Assembly: GCF_022565475.1 (NCBI RefSeq) | Contig: NZ_JAIUMR010000003.1 | Span: 124,001 to 188,000 of the forward strand | Source of the DNA: Aliidiomarina sp. | Lineage (GTDB): Bacteria; Pseudomonadota; Gammaproteobacteria; Enterobacterales; Alteromonadaceae | Reading direction: 5' to 3' | DNA length: 64,000 nt | In this document: positions 15,302-24,157 of the stretch, one piece after another | Layout of the letters: each line of letters starts with the position of its first letter | How positions within the stretch are numbered: position 1 is the stretch's first letter | Program-made: the position numbers and the translations under genes | Notes under the pieces: model-generated | Database searches by the model: none | Seen by the model: only the letters and a program-made list of their open reading frames with translations | Told to the model about the DNA's origin: nothing

Positions 15302-15604
15302 TTGTCATTTACAAAAACGTTGGAAGAGTTCCAAGAGCTGAACGTTGCTTATTTATATTTAATGCAGCAAATGCTGAATGAAGATCGCGAAGCGGCGATG
15401 TTTCGTTTGAAACTCAATGCAGAGCTGGCTGATTTGTTTCAGTCGTTGTCGGTTCGAGAAATTGGTTGGTTGGCTACGCAAGGTCAATTCGTGATGCGTC
15501 CATGTGCGGAGAACGCAGAGCAATTGGAAGCGATCTTGCGAAGCAAACGCGAAACTGGATTGAAAGAAACTCACCTTGCAATGCTGATGGCAGCAACGCG
15601 TTAA
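15302..15604 (+). CDS. flhD: Flagellar master regulator subunit FlhD
   Basis: A 100-aa regulator that forms the FlhD4C2 complex activating class II flagellar promoters. It is all-helical, with Leu-Asn-Val-Ala-Tyr-Leu-Tyr-Leu-Met-Gln-Gln-Met-Leu, Ala-Ala-Met-Phe-Arg-Leu and the DNA-recognition part Val-Arg-Glu-Ile-Gly-Trp-Leu-Ala. Somewhat shorter than the E. coli protein (about 116 aa). The start is a TTG preceded by GAGGAGATAGGG; there is no ATG in the right place. It is followed 17 bp later by flhC. Confidence 0.9.
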   Translation: MSFTKTLEEFQELNVAYLYLMQQMLNEDREAAMFRLKLNAELADLFQSLSVREIGWLATQGQFVMRPCAENAEQLEAILRSKRETGLKETHLAMLMAATR

Positions 15605-15621
15605 TGAGTGTGTAGCATCCG

Positions 15622-16191
15622 ATGTCGGAAAAAAAGCTTCTTGAAGAGATGAATCAAGTCAAGTTGGCGATCGAGTTAATTGAACTCGGCGCTCGCTTGC
15701 AAGTACTCGAATCAGAAGTGACACTGAACCGTGGTCGACTCGTTCGCTTGTACAAAGAAGTTCGCGGTGAGTCGCCGCCCAAAGGTTTGTTACCATTCTC
15801 GACCGACTGGTTTATGACGTGGATGCCGAATGTCCATTCGTCGTTGTTTTATTCAATTTACCGCCGCTTACATGAAGATCAAGGCCTTGAACGTATGACT
15901 GCGTTTACCAAGGCGTACCGTCTCTATAACGAACACATTGAAAGTACTGATGGTGAGCAGGTTTTAGGCTTAACCCGTGCATGGACGTTACTCCGTTTTT
16001 TCGAGAGCAACATGTTTCAATTAAGTACCTGTCAGTCCTGTCAGCTTGAGTTTGTTAACCATGCTCATACACCAGACGACGATTATGTTTGCGGTATTTG
16101 CAACCCCCCATCACGCGCAGGAAAGCCAGGTCCGGCGAAGAAAAAATCGCAAACAAAAAGTAAGCTTGCGAAAGAAACAAAAAATCATTAA
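15622..16191 (+). CDS. flhC: Flagellar master regulator subunit FlhC
   Basis: A 189-aa zinc protein and partner of FlhD. Four cysteines in two pairs (Cys-Gln-Ser-Cys and, 21 residues on, Cys-Gly-Ile-Cys) form the zinc site known from FlhC, after a helical N-terminal region with Leu-Leu-Pro-Phe-Ser-Thr-Asp-Trp-Phe. A basic Lys-rich tail closes the protein. Length is close to the usual 190. Confidence 0.93.
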   Translation: MSEKKLLEEMNQVKLAIELIELGARLQVLESEVTLNRGRLVRLYKEVRGESPPKGLLPFSTDWFMTWMPNVHSSLFYSIYRRLHEDQGLERMTAFTKAYRLYNEHIESTDGEQVLGLTRAWTLLRFFESNMFQLSTCQSCQLEFVNHAHTPDDDYVCGICNPPSRAGKPGPAKKKSQTKSKLAKETKNH

Positions 16192-16206
16192 TTAGCAATT
16201 TTTTTC

Positions 16207-16233
16207 TTAAGTTTTCGCCGCGTTCGCCGATAA
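16207..16233 (+). promoter_or_regulatory. Sigma-28 promoter of motAB
   Basis: TTAA, 15-nt spacer, GCCGATAA: perfect -10 and one mismatch in the -35, located 16 bp after the flhC stop and about 80 bp before motA. Confidence 0.8.
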
Positions 16234-16315
16234 CCCACCTTGAGACGGGCTGCTTCGCGTTAACGAGCAATATCTCGCCCGGTTGCATAAAAGCCGTAAT
16301 TAGAAGGGGTTCCAT

Positions 16316-17182
16316 GTGTTAGTCGCAATCGGATTTTTAGTCGTATTTTTTTCCGTATTTGGCGGGTTTGCACTTGCTGGCGGACAGCTCGGGCCGTTAT
16401 GGCAGCCACTCGAAATTTTAATGATTGGTGGTGCGGGTGTAGGGGCATTTATTGCCGCGAACAATGGTAAAGCAATCAAAGCAACCATGAACGCCGCGAA
16501 AAAGTTAAAGCGAACCACCAAGTATAATAAAGCGCTGTACATGGAACTCATGTCGGTGCTTTATAAACTACTCAATAAAATGCGTCGCGACGGCATGTTA
16601 GCCGTCGAACGTGATATTGAAGATCCAACCGAAAGTCCCATTTTCAATGAACATCCGATCGTGCTCGAAGACGACATGATTCGTGACTTCTTGACCGACT
16701 ATTTGCGTTTAATGATCAGCGGCAACATGGATCCACATGAGTTGGATGAGCTGATGTTGCACGAAATTGAAGCCTTTGAAGAAGAAGCGCATGTTCCTGC
16801 CGATGCGATTGCCAAAGTTGGTGATGCAATGCCGGCATTTGGTATCGTCGCGGCGGTTCTTGGGGTAGTAAAAGCATTGATGACCGCAGATGCACCGCCT
16901 GACGTGATGGGGCAAATGATTGCTCACGCGTTAATCGGCACATTTTTGGGTATTTTGGCCGGTTACGGTTTTATTAATCCTTTAGCGAGTCGTGTTGAAC
17001 GTCAGGTTGCTGAAGCTGTTAAAACCTTACAATGTATTCGTGTCACACTCCTCGCGAGCACAGGTGGTTATGCGCCACAATTAGCGGTTGAGTTTGGACG
17101 TAAAGCATTGCATACGGTCGAACGCCCAAGCTTCAACGAACTTGAAGACCATGTTCGTGGCAACAATCAAGCTGCGGAATAA
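16316..17182 (+). CDS. motA: Flagellar motor stator protein MotA
   Basis: A 288-aa inner-membrane stator protein with four membrane segments (about residues 3-20, 32-50, 170-190 and 200-220) and a large cytoplasmic loop containing the charged torque residues (Arg-Asp-Gly-Met-Leu and Glu-x-Glu-Ala-Phe-Glu-Glu-Glu). The segment Pro-Ala-Phe-Gly-Ile-Val-Ala-Ala-Val-Leu-Gly-Val is a MotA signature. The start is GTG, just after AGAAGGGG. It is followed 5 bp later by motB. It belongs to the proton-type MotA group of FlhDC organisms. Confidence 0.95.
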   Translation: MLVAIGFLVVFFSVFGGFALAGGQLGPLWQPLEILMIGGAGVGAFIAANNGKAIKATMNAAKKLKRTTKYNKALYMELMSVLYKLLNKMRRDGMLAVERDIEDPTESPIFNEHPIVLEDDMIRDFLTDYLRLMISGNMDPHELDELMLHEIEAFEEEAHVPADAIAKVGDAMPAFGIVAAVLGVVKALMTADAPPDVMGQMIAHALIGTFLGILAGYGFINPLASRVERQVAEAVKTLQCIRVTLLASTGGYAPQLAVEFGRKALHTVERPSFNELEDHVRGNNQAAE

Positions 17183-17187
17183 GCGTT

Positions 17188-18111
17188 ATGGCTGATCCAG
17201 ATCGTCGCCCCATTATCATCCGCCGAAAAAAGGTCATTCATAAGCACCACGGTGGCTCTTGGAAAATTGCTTTAGCTGACTTTATGACGGCGCTCATGGC
17301 ATTGTTCCTCGTTATGTGGGTTTTGTCGATGTCGAGTGAAGAGCAGCGTCAAGGCGTTTCCGAATACTTTCGTGCACCTTTAGCGGTGGCTATGGCCGGC
17401 GGTGATCGTATGACCTCGGCGAGTAACGTCATTCAAGGCGGTGGACCTGATCCGATGCACTCGTCGGGCGAGCGTGCCCGCATTGACTATCGAATGGAAA
17501 CACGTCCAGCCGACGTTCGCCGCCACTTCCAGAATATTCAGCGTCAAATTGAACAAGCGATGCAAGAGGATCCGGTTCTACGTCAGTTGCGTCCTCAACT
17601 TCGTTTAGATTTAACCCGCGAAGGGCTGCGAATTCAGTTGATGGATACCGAGCAGCGCCCGATGTTCTCGGTTGGTAGCGCAAAAGTCGCGCCCTATATG
17701 GAAAGGCTATTACGCACCTTGGCACCGATATTGAACTCGGTGGACAACAAGCTCACCATTACCGGCCATACGGATAGCTTACCCTATGCCGGTGGTTACG
17801 CAGGATACAGTAACTGGGAATTATCTGCAGACCGTGCCAACGCGTCGCGCCGAGAGTTGATTGCTGGTGGCTTATTTCCGGATAAATTGATATCAATTTC
17901 TGGTGTTGCTGATCGTATACCGCTCGCTGATGCAGAGCCCGAAGACCCGATGAACCGCCGCATCACACTGGTGCTTCATACCCAGCAATCCGCGGAATTC
18001 ATTCAAAATCAGGGTTTGTTGCCGGGCGATGAAGAAGCCTTCCAACGTTTGTTGGACAGTGAGCTCGATGACGCGGAAATCCAAGGTTCAATGAGCCAAT
18101 TTTTCCTGTAA
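17188..18111 (+). CDS. motB: Flagellar motor stator protein MotB
   Basis: A 307-aa stator partner. One membrane helix (about 30-48) contains the ion-binding Asp in Ala-Leu-Ala-Asp-Phe-Met-Thr-Ala-Leu-Met-Ala-Leu-Phe. The periplasmic OmpA-like peptidoglycan-binding domain (about 160-275) has Ile-Thr-Gly-His-Thr-Asp-Ser and Asn-Arg-Arg-Ile. Signature start with Arg-Arg-Pro-Ile-Ile-Ile-Arg-Arg-Lys-Lys. A terminator follows. Confidence 0.95.
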   Translation: MADPDRRPIIIRRKKVIHKHHGGSWKIALADFMTALMALFLVMWVLSMSSEEQRQGVSEYFRAPLAVAMAGGDRMTSASNVIQGGGPDPMHSSGERARIDYRMETRPADVRRHFQNIQRQIEQAMQEDPVLRQLRPQLRLDLTREGLRIQLMDTEQRPMFSVGSAKVAPYMERLLRTLAPILNSVDNKLTITGHTDSLPYAGGYAGYSNWELSADRANASRRELIAGGLFPDKLISISGVADRIPLADAEPEDPMNRRITLVLHTQQSAEFIQNQGLLPGDEEAFQRLLDSELDDAEIQGSMSQFFL

Positions 18112-18127
18112 ATCCCCATTAACGTTG

Positions 18128-18155
18128 AAAAGCGCCCTTAAACCGGCGCTTTTTT
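18128..18155 (+). terminator. Intrinsic terminator after motB
   Basis: AAAAGCGCC, 8-nt loop, GGCGCTTTTTT; separates motAB from the flhB operon. Confidence 0.9.
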
Positions 18156-18226
18156 GCCATTCAAATCCATTTGCCTTCTGTCAGAATAGCCGCTAACTCC
18201 CGAATAATGTCTGGAATTTGTAAGCG

Positions 18227-19399
18227 ATGGCTGAACAGAGCAGCAGCGACGACTCCGAAAAAACAGAACCCGCCACGCCCCGAAGGCTGCAAAAAGCCAA
18301 GGAAGAGGGGCAGGTTGCGCGATCGCGAGAGTTAACCACATTTGTGCTTCTGTTTGGCGGTTTGATTGGCCTGTGGGGCATGGGCTCTATGCTTTACGAG
18401 CAGGTTGGTTTTGTCATGGAGCAATCGTTTCTATTTGAACGCCAGCAGGCATTTGAAATTGGCCCGATGTTGATGAACGTGGCCATGCTCGCGCAACATG
18501 CATTATTCGCCTTGATGCCGCTGTTTATGTTGATGGTGGTGCTTGCTTTAGTCGCCCCGGCGCTACTCGGCGGTTGGTTAGTGTCGGCGAAAGGCATGAA
18601 GCCACAGTTATCGAAACTGAACCCAGTCAAAGGCGTGAAACGAATTTTTTCTAGCCAAGCGTTGGCCGAGCTCGGCAAGGCCATTGCCAAGTCATTGCTG
18701 GTTGGCGGTGTTTTGATCATATTTCTTATGTCTCGCCACGGCGAATACATGAATTTAATGAAGCAGCCGGTGCAACAGGCACTGGCGAACGCGTTGCAGT
18801 TGGCGGCGCAAGCTGCGTTATTGATGGTTTTGACGCTGATTGTTGTGGTGCTGATCGATGTGCCTTTTCAGTTATACAGTCATGCCAAGAAGATGAAAAT
18901 GACCAAGGACGAGGTAAAGCGAGAGCACAAGGAAACCGAAGGTGATCCGCATGTGAAAGCGCGAATCCGTTCGCAGCAACAAGCCATGTCGCGCAATCGG
19001 ATGATGAGCAAAGTGCCCGAAGCGAACGTGATTATTACGAACCCGACCCATTATGCGGTGGCTTTGCAGTATGATGAGCAGAATATGAATGCGCCGCGCG
19101 TCGTGGCGAAAGGCACCGAAGCGGTGGCCGCAAGAATTCGTGAGATTGCCGCCGAACATAAAATTCCGCTATTAGAAGCACCTGCATTGGCTCGTGCGTT
19201 ATACTTCAACGTCGATTTGGACCGTGAAATTCCCGGTCCCTTGTATGCAGCTGTAGCGGAAGTCTTAGCTTGGGCGTTCCGTTTGAAACAAGTGAAAGTG
19301 AGCGGTGGCGATGTGCCGCCGAAGCCGAAAGGGCTCGAAGTACCGTCAAAAATGGCCGAGGGTAAGGTTCATCCGCGGCACCAGGAGGAAAGTGAATGA
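18227..19399 (+). CDS. flhB: Flagellar type III export protein FlhB
   Basis: A 390-aa export-gate protein and substrate-specificity switch. The N-terminus (Ser-Glu-Lys-Thr-Glu-Pro-Ala-Thr-Pro-Arg-Arg-Leu) and four membrane segments are standard. The cytoplasmic part holds the self-cleavage motif Asn-Pro-Thr-His at about residue 270, with the following Tyr-Ala-Val-Ala-Leu. A short Pro/Lys-rich tail extends beyond the conserved domain. It overlaps flhA by 4 bp. Confidence 0.96.
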   Translation: MAEQSSSDDSEKTEPATPRRLQKAKEEGQVARSRELTTFVLLFGGLIGLWGMGSMLYEQVGFVMEQSFLFERQQAFEIGPMLMNVAMLAQHALFALMPLFMLMVVLALVAPALLGGWLVSAKGMKPQLSKLNPVKGVKRIFSSQALAELGKAIAKSLLVGGVLIIFLMSRHGEYMNLMKQPVQQALANALQLAAQAALLMVLTLIVVVLIDVPFQLYSHAKKMKMTKDEVKREHKETEGDPHVKARIRSQQQAMSRNRMMSKVPEANVIITNPTHYAVALQYDEQNMNAPRVVAKGTEAVAARIREIAAEHKIPLLEAPALARALYFNVDLDREIPGPLYAAVAEVLAWAFRLKQVKVSGGDVPPKPKGLEVPSKMAEGKVHPRHQEESE

Positions 19400-21480
19400 A
19401 GGGTGTCCAGTACACGCTTGGGCAATTAGGTAAGTCGCTTGACGGCCGGATGCAACTGTTCATCGGCCCGATCCTGATCTTACTGATTTTGGCGATGATG
19501 GTATTGCCACTACCGCCATTTGCGCTCGATATGCTCTTCACCTTCAATATCGCTCTGGCTTTGATGGTGCTCTTGGTCAGCATGTTTGCGGAAAAACCGC
19601 TCGACTTTGCTGCCTTTCCGGCGGTGTTGCTGTTTACCACGCTATTACGCCTGTCACTGAACGTAGCGTCAACGCGTGTCGTTTTGATGCAAGGTCACAC
19701 CGGTGGAGACGCTGCCGGTAAAGTGATTGAGTCTTTCGGTCAGTTCCTTGTTGGCGGTAATTTCGCCGTCGGTATCGTCGTCTTTTTGATTTTGGTGATT
19801 ATCAACTTCATGGTTATCACCAAAGGTGCTGGGCGGATCGCTGAAGTTGGCGCGCGCTTTATGCTTGACGCGATGCCGGGTAAACAAATGGCGATCGACG
19901 CGGACTTGAATGCCGGCTTAATCGGTGAAGAAGAAGCCAAGCGCCGCCGTCAAGAAGTTGCGCAGGAAGCTGATTTTTACGGTTCAATGGACGGTGCGAG
20001 TAAGTTCGTCCGCGGTGATGCGGTTGCGGGCTTAGTGATCATGGTCGTCAATATTATCGGCGGTTTGATGATCGGTACCATGCAGCACAATTTGAGTTTT
20101 GCCGAAGCCGGTCAAGTCTACATTTTGCTTGCGATTGGTGACGGCTTGGTCGCGCAGATCCCAGCGTTAGTTATTTCTACAGCCGCCGGTGTAACCGTTT
20201 CGCGAGTGAATACCGACGAAGACGTTGGCCAGCAGATGGTCAGCCAGTTATTTGTTAATCCGAAAGTTATGATCTTGGCGGCCTGTGTTATTGGTTTGCT
20301 TGGGTTAGTGCCAGGCATGCCGAATTTTGTCTTCTTGCTGTTTACTGCCGGACTTGGTTTTATGGCATGGCGTCTTCTTAAAAAGCAAAAGCTTGCGGCT
20401 GAGGCGGTGCCTGTTGATCAAGCCCCGGTTGCTCAATTTGAGTCGCCGGAAGCAACATGGGCTGATGTTCAACTGGTTGATACCCTGGGTATGGAAGTTG
20501 GTCACCGGTTGATTGCGTTGGTGGATGACCGTCAACAAGGTGAACTGCTTGGACGAATTAAAAGCGTGCGCAAGAAGTTTGCTCAAGATGTCGGCTTTTT
20601 GCCTCCGGTCGTGCATATTCGCGATAACCTCGAGCTGAACCCCAACACCTATGTCATTACCCTGAAAGGTGGTGAAGTGGGACGCGCAGAAATTTATCCA
20701 GAGAAATGGTTAGCGATTAACCCGGGTCAGGTCACCGGTGATGTCCAAGGCATTGCGACGGTCGATCCCGCTTTTGGGCTCGAAGCAACGTGGATTGACG
20801 CGAGCGAGCGCGAGCATGCGCAAATTTACGGCTATACCGTGGTGGACGCGAGTACTGTGGTTGCGACGCACTTAAATCACCTGCTTCAGCGCTTTGCGAG
20901 TGAGCTACTTGGCCGTCAAGAAGTGCAGCAATTGGTTGATAAGCTGGCGGAAGAAAATAAAACCTTGGTTGAAGATGTAGTACCGAAATGTGTGTCTGTA
21001 ACCGTGCTCCAACGTATCCTGCAGAATCTATTGGACGAAGAAGTTTCGATTCGCGATATGCGTACGATTTTTGATACCCTAGCCGAGTTTGAGGGGCAAA
21101 ATATTGACGCCCATGATCTCACTGCGCAAGTGCGTTTGGCGCTCGGTCGGGCAATTACCCAAAAATGGTTCGGCGGCGAGAAAGAACTCCATGTAATCGG
21201 TCTCGATGTACGGCTAGAACAGGTTCTTATGCAAGCAATGAATAGTGGTGGCGCGCTCGAGCCGGGACTGGCGGCAACATTGCAGCAACAGGCGCAACTG
21301 GCATTGCAACGTCAAGAAACGCTCGGCGAACCGCCGGTTCTCGTTTGTCAGCATAGTTTGCGGCCATTATTATCGAATTTCTTGCGTCGGCAATTACGTT
21401 ATTTAGTGGTGATGTCACAAGCGGAAATCCCTGATGACCGGACAATGAAAATCACCGCAATGATTGGAGAAAGTCAATGA
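19396..21480 (+). CDS. flhA: Flagellar type III export protein FlhA
   Basis: A 694-aa export-gate protein with about eight N-terminal membrane helices, the FHIPEP region (Arg-Leu-Ser-Leu-Asn-Val-Ala-Ser-Thr-Arg) and the cytoplasmic substrate-docking domain to the C-terminus (Pro-Val-Leu-Val-Cys, Leu-Arg-x-x-Leu, Val-Met-Ser-Gln-Ala-Glu-Ile). Full length. It overlaps both neighbours by 4 bp. Confidence 0.97.
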   Translation: MKGVQYTLGQLGKSLDGRMQLFIGPILILLILAMMVLPLPPFALDMLFTFNIALALMVLLVSMFAEKPLDFAAFPAVLLFTTLLRLSLNVASTRVVLMQGHTGGDAAGKVIESFGQFLVGGNFAVGIVVFLILVIINFMVITKGAGRIAEVGARFMLDAMPGKQMAIDADLNAGLIGEEEAKRRRQEVAQEADFYGSMDGASKFVRGDAVAGLVIMVVNIIGGLMIGTMQHNLSFAEAGQVYILLAIGDGLVAQIPALVISTAAGVTVSRVNTDEDVGQQMVSQLFVNPKVMILAACVIGLLGLVPGMPNFVFLLFTAGLGFMAWRLLKKQKLAAEAVPVDQAPVAQFESPEATWADVQLVDTLGMEVGHRLIALVDDRQQGELLGRIKSVRKKFAQDVGFLPPVVHIRDNLELNPNTYVITLKGGEVGRAEIYPEKWLAINPGQVTGDVQGIATVDPAFGLEATWIDASEREHAQIYGYTVVDASTVVATHLNHLLQRFASELLGRQEVQQLVDKLAEENKTLVEDVVPKCVSVTVLQRILQNLLDEEVSIRDMRTIFDTLAEFEGQNIDAHDLTAQVRLALGRAITQKWFGGEKELHVIGLDVRLEQVLMQAMNSGGALEPGLAATLQQQAQLALQRQETLGEPPVLVCQHSLRPLLSNFLRRQLRYLVVMSQAEIPDDRTMKITAMIGESQ

Positions 21481-23621
21481 GTGTAAGGCGCTTTTTAGCA
21501 GCCAATAATCGTGAAGCCATGAAGCAAGTGCGCGAAGCACTGGGCGACGATGCACTCATTTTGTCCTCGCGGAGTACGGACAATGGTTATGAAATCTTGG
21601 CCATGGTTGAGGAAGACCTCGAAGAAAAAGTAGCCCAAGTCGACGCACCGCCGCAAGACTTTGCTGGTTTGGCTCAACGCTTGTTGAGCGAAGTGAATGA
21701 TATGCGGCGTTTACTTCAGCAGGGACAAAACGCTGGCGCAGCACCGGTGGCGAAAAAGCATCCAGTACAAGAACTCGCTACATTAATGCAATCGAGCGGC
21801 TTTTCGTCGGCGTTGATTCGTGAGTTTGCCGGGCTGTTGCCGAGTCAGCTCAGCGATGTTCGTGCGTGGTTAAAAACACAATTGCAGCAGCGTTTGCTCG
21901 CGCCCCAGTTTCCGGCAGAGCTTTTTCAAGATGGCGTTTTAGCCTTAGTTGGACCAACGGGTGTCGGTAAAACGACGACAACCGCCAAGTTGGCCGCTAA
22001 TTATGTCATGCAGTTTGGTTCTGACGCACTGCTGTTAGTCACCACAGATAACTATCGTGTTGGTGCGCGTGAACAGCTTAAAGTTTACGCGGGCTTATTA
22101 GACGTCGACATGTACGCACTTGAAGAGGGCGAGTCACTCGACAAATTGGCCGCGCAAATGCAGGGTAAGCGCTTGGTGTTGATCGACACGATTGGCATGA
22201 GTCAGCGCGACCAGCGACTGACGCAACGCGTTGCTGAATTACAGTTTGCCGATGGCCAACAAGCCGGGCCTATGACGCGCTTAGTGTTGCTATTGAATAG
22301 CGCAAGTCAGCGTGGCATGTTGCAAGAAGTTGTGGACCGTTTTCAGGACTCTGCGCGCGCAGCAGGCAACGAAATTCGCGACTGTATTTTGTCCAAAATT
22401 GATGAATCGGTGCATTTAGGTGCAGCGCTTGACGTGGTGATTCGCAATGGCTTGACGATTCACTTTGTTGCCAATGGTCAACGCGTACCTGAGGATCTGG
22501 ACTTGGTCGACTTTGGTCAATTGATCGAGCAAGCAATGCCCGAAGTAGGTGCGGATGATTTAGATTTTGCACAGTGGTTGCAAGGTTTTTCGAATGCTCA
22601 AGACGAGCCGGTGAGTCGCCGTAACCTACAGGCTCAAGGTCAGCAGGTGTCGCAACAATATCAGTCGCTGGCTGAGCTGTTGCCGGGATTCGAGACGTTG
22701 GAGGTGTTGTGGCAATTAAGCGAGCAGCCCAAAGCGAGCCAGCCTCAACAGTATCAGCAATGGTTGCATGGCGCCCATGATGCGTTGCTAGAGGCGGTAC
22801 CTCACGCAATTTTATGGATTGAAGATAAGCCGGTGAGTGGCCGCAGTTGGCGTCTGCCTAACTTAGCATTAGGCATGGACGGTGAAGTGTTGCCGTTACC
22901 TTTGACCGAACAGCTTTCGCCGGTTCATTATGGCCAAGCGCTGGGGGTAAAACGGCATGTGTTTGCGAGTTTGCCGGAAACGTATACGCTCCACGAGCTA
23001 TTCAATGAACATCAACACTGGATAGCGGTTCTAAATCGAAATCACCGTGTTTGGCAGCAAGTGGGGAGCAACTGGGAACGCATTTCTCTTTTGAAATTGC
23101 GAGACGGCCTTGAGCCTTTCCAACAGCAGAACATTCGCTATCGAGGCGAATCGGCTAAATTGTCATTAACCCGAGGTCATGTTTGCTTGCAGGAGAATGA
23201 CTTCCCTGTCGAACTTGTTTATGGTGAAGTCAGATCGGTGGAACGAGCTTCGACTTTAGTTCGTCGCTTTTGGGTATTGCCGGCCGGATTGACCGAAGCA
23301 TCGCAATTAAGTTTGATTCATCAACAGTTATTCAGTGATGAGATTCAGAGCCTGACGCGTTTTGTTTATGGCCAATTTACGCCGGCTGACGTGCATGAAA
23401 TAGCGCCCGAGGTAGCTACCATGCTGGCGACATCGTTAGCGGCTACGGCGTTGTTTTTAGAGCAAAGTCGAAAACCTGAAGTAGCCGCCCTGCGGGGACG
23501 TTTGTTGACGTCAACAAACAAGCGGGGCAAAGCGAACGCGCGCAAAATTGTCCAAAGTGTATTACAGTTATTCCGCACCAGCGCGGCACTTCGGGTCATG
23601 TCGACTGGTGTGAAACGTTAA
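21477..23621 (+). CDS. flhF: FlhF, SRP-type GTPase with unusual long C-terminal extension
   Basis: FlhF is an SRP-family GTPase that places flagella. Residues 1-45 match the FlhF B region (Val-Arg-Arg-Phe-Leu-Ala-Ala, Leu-Gly-Asp-Asp-Ala-Leu-Ile-Leu-Ser). The NG domain spans about 95-355: Walker A Gly-Pro-Thr-Gly-Val-Gly-Lys-Thr-Thr (159-167), Thr-Asp-Asn-Tyr-Arg-Val-Gly-Ala (190-197), Asp-Thr-Ile-Gly (237-240, usually DTAG) and Ser-Lys-Ile-Asp-Glu (306-310). Typical FlhF ends near here, but this protein continues about 360 residues (356-714) with Trp-rich and Leu-rich segments and no motif I can name. It overlaps flhA by 4 bp and is followed by a reduced flhG-like gene. The frame is intact, so the extension is not a simple read-through of a broken gene. 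Confidence 0.9.
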   Translation: MSVRRFLAANNREAMKQVREALGDDALILSSRSTDNGYEILAMVEEDLEEKVAQVDAPPQDFAGLAQRLLSEVNDMRRLLQQGQNAGAAPVAKKHPVQELATLMQSSGFSSALIREFAGLLPSQLSDVRAWLKTQLQQRLLAPQFPAELFQDGVLALVGPTGVGKTTTTAKLAANYVMQFGSDALLLVTTDNYRVGAREQLKVYAGLLDVDMYALEEGESLDKLAAQMQGKRLVLIDTIGMSQRDQRLTQRVAELQFADGQQAGPMTRLVLLLNSASQRGMLQEVVDRFQDSARAAGNEIRDCILSKIDESVHLGAALDVVIRNGLTIHFVANGQRVPEDLDLVDFGQLIEQAMPEVGADDLDFAQWLQGFSNAQDEPVSRRNLQAQGQQVSQQYQSLAELLPGFETLEVLWQLSEQPKASQPQQYQQWLHGAHDALLEAVPHAILWIEDKPVSGRSWRLPNLALGMDGEVLPLPLTEQLSPVHYGQALGVKRHVFASLPETYTLHELFNEHQHWIAVLNRNHRVWQQVGSNWERISLLKLRDGLEPFQQQNIRYRGESAKLSLTRGHVCLQENDFPVELVYGEVRSVERASTLVRRFWVLPAGLTEASQLSLIHQQLFSDEIQSLTRFVYGQFTPADVHEIAPEVATMLATSLAATALFLEQSRKPEVAALRGRLLTSTNKRGKANARKIVQSVLQLFRTSAALRVMSTGVKR

Positions 23622-23636
23622 CATAGAGGTAGATCA

Positions 23637-24149
23637 GTGACCACAGCAGTCAGTGGCGATCAAGCTGCCGGCCTCCGCCAATGGGCGGGGCAGCATAAAA
23701 AGGATAAACCTGAAGCGCAGGCCGTTACGCGTGCGTCACGTGGCACCATTGTGGTCGTTGGCTTGCCGTCTGCGTTGTTGAATGACACAAGTTGTGTACG
23801 CGCTGAACTTGAGCGTTATGCGCAAGCGGGTAAGCAATGGGTCGGTAACAGCGATGATTGGGATATTATAGCCGCTGAATCGTCGCCGCTTGGGCTTGCC
23901 GAGCTTGCTACGCAATATCAGCGTTGGGTATTGTGGGTAGAGCCTGATTTGAATGGTTTCCAACGCGCTTATTATGGTTTGAAAACCTTGCAGCGAGCAG
24001 GCGCGCCGAAGCAAGTGCTGCTGATGCATCCGCCATTGTCGTCGACGCGAGGTCTGATCGCGAACGTGGAAGCAGTGGCGGCACGATTCTTCGGAATTCG
24101 TTTGTTGCGAATTCAATTACCCGTGAGTATGTCTAAGCAGGAGTCCTGA
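23637..24149 (+). CDS. Reduced FlhG/FleN-like protein lacking the ATPase motifs
   Basis: A 170-aa protein in the position of flhG between flhF and fliA. Residues 8-14 read Asp-Gln-Ala-Ala-Gly-Leu-Arg, the motif by which FlhG stimulates the FlhF GTPase. The rest resembles a worn MinD fold (Thr-Ile-Val-Val-Val-Gly-Leu-Pro near residue 37; a C-terminal Phe-Phe-Gly-Ile-Arg) but lacks the KGGxGKT deviant Walker A and the usual 270-300 residue length. It is therefore likely to retain only the FlhF-contacting helix. The start is a GTG with AGAGG upstream. Assigned by position plus the short motif; homology of the remainder needs a profile search. Confidence 0.55.
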   Translation: MTTAVSGDQAAGLRQWAGQHKKDKPEAQAVTRASRGTIVVVGLPSALLNDTSCVRAELERYAQAGKQWVGNSDDWDIIAAESSPLGLAELATQYQRWVLWVEPDLNGFQRAYYGLKTLQRAGAPKQVLLMHPPLSSTRGLIANVEAVAARFFGIRLLRIQLPVSMSKQES

Positions 24150-24157
24150 TCACGACC

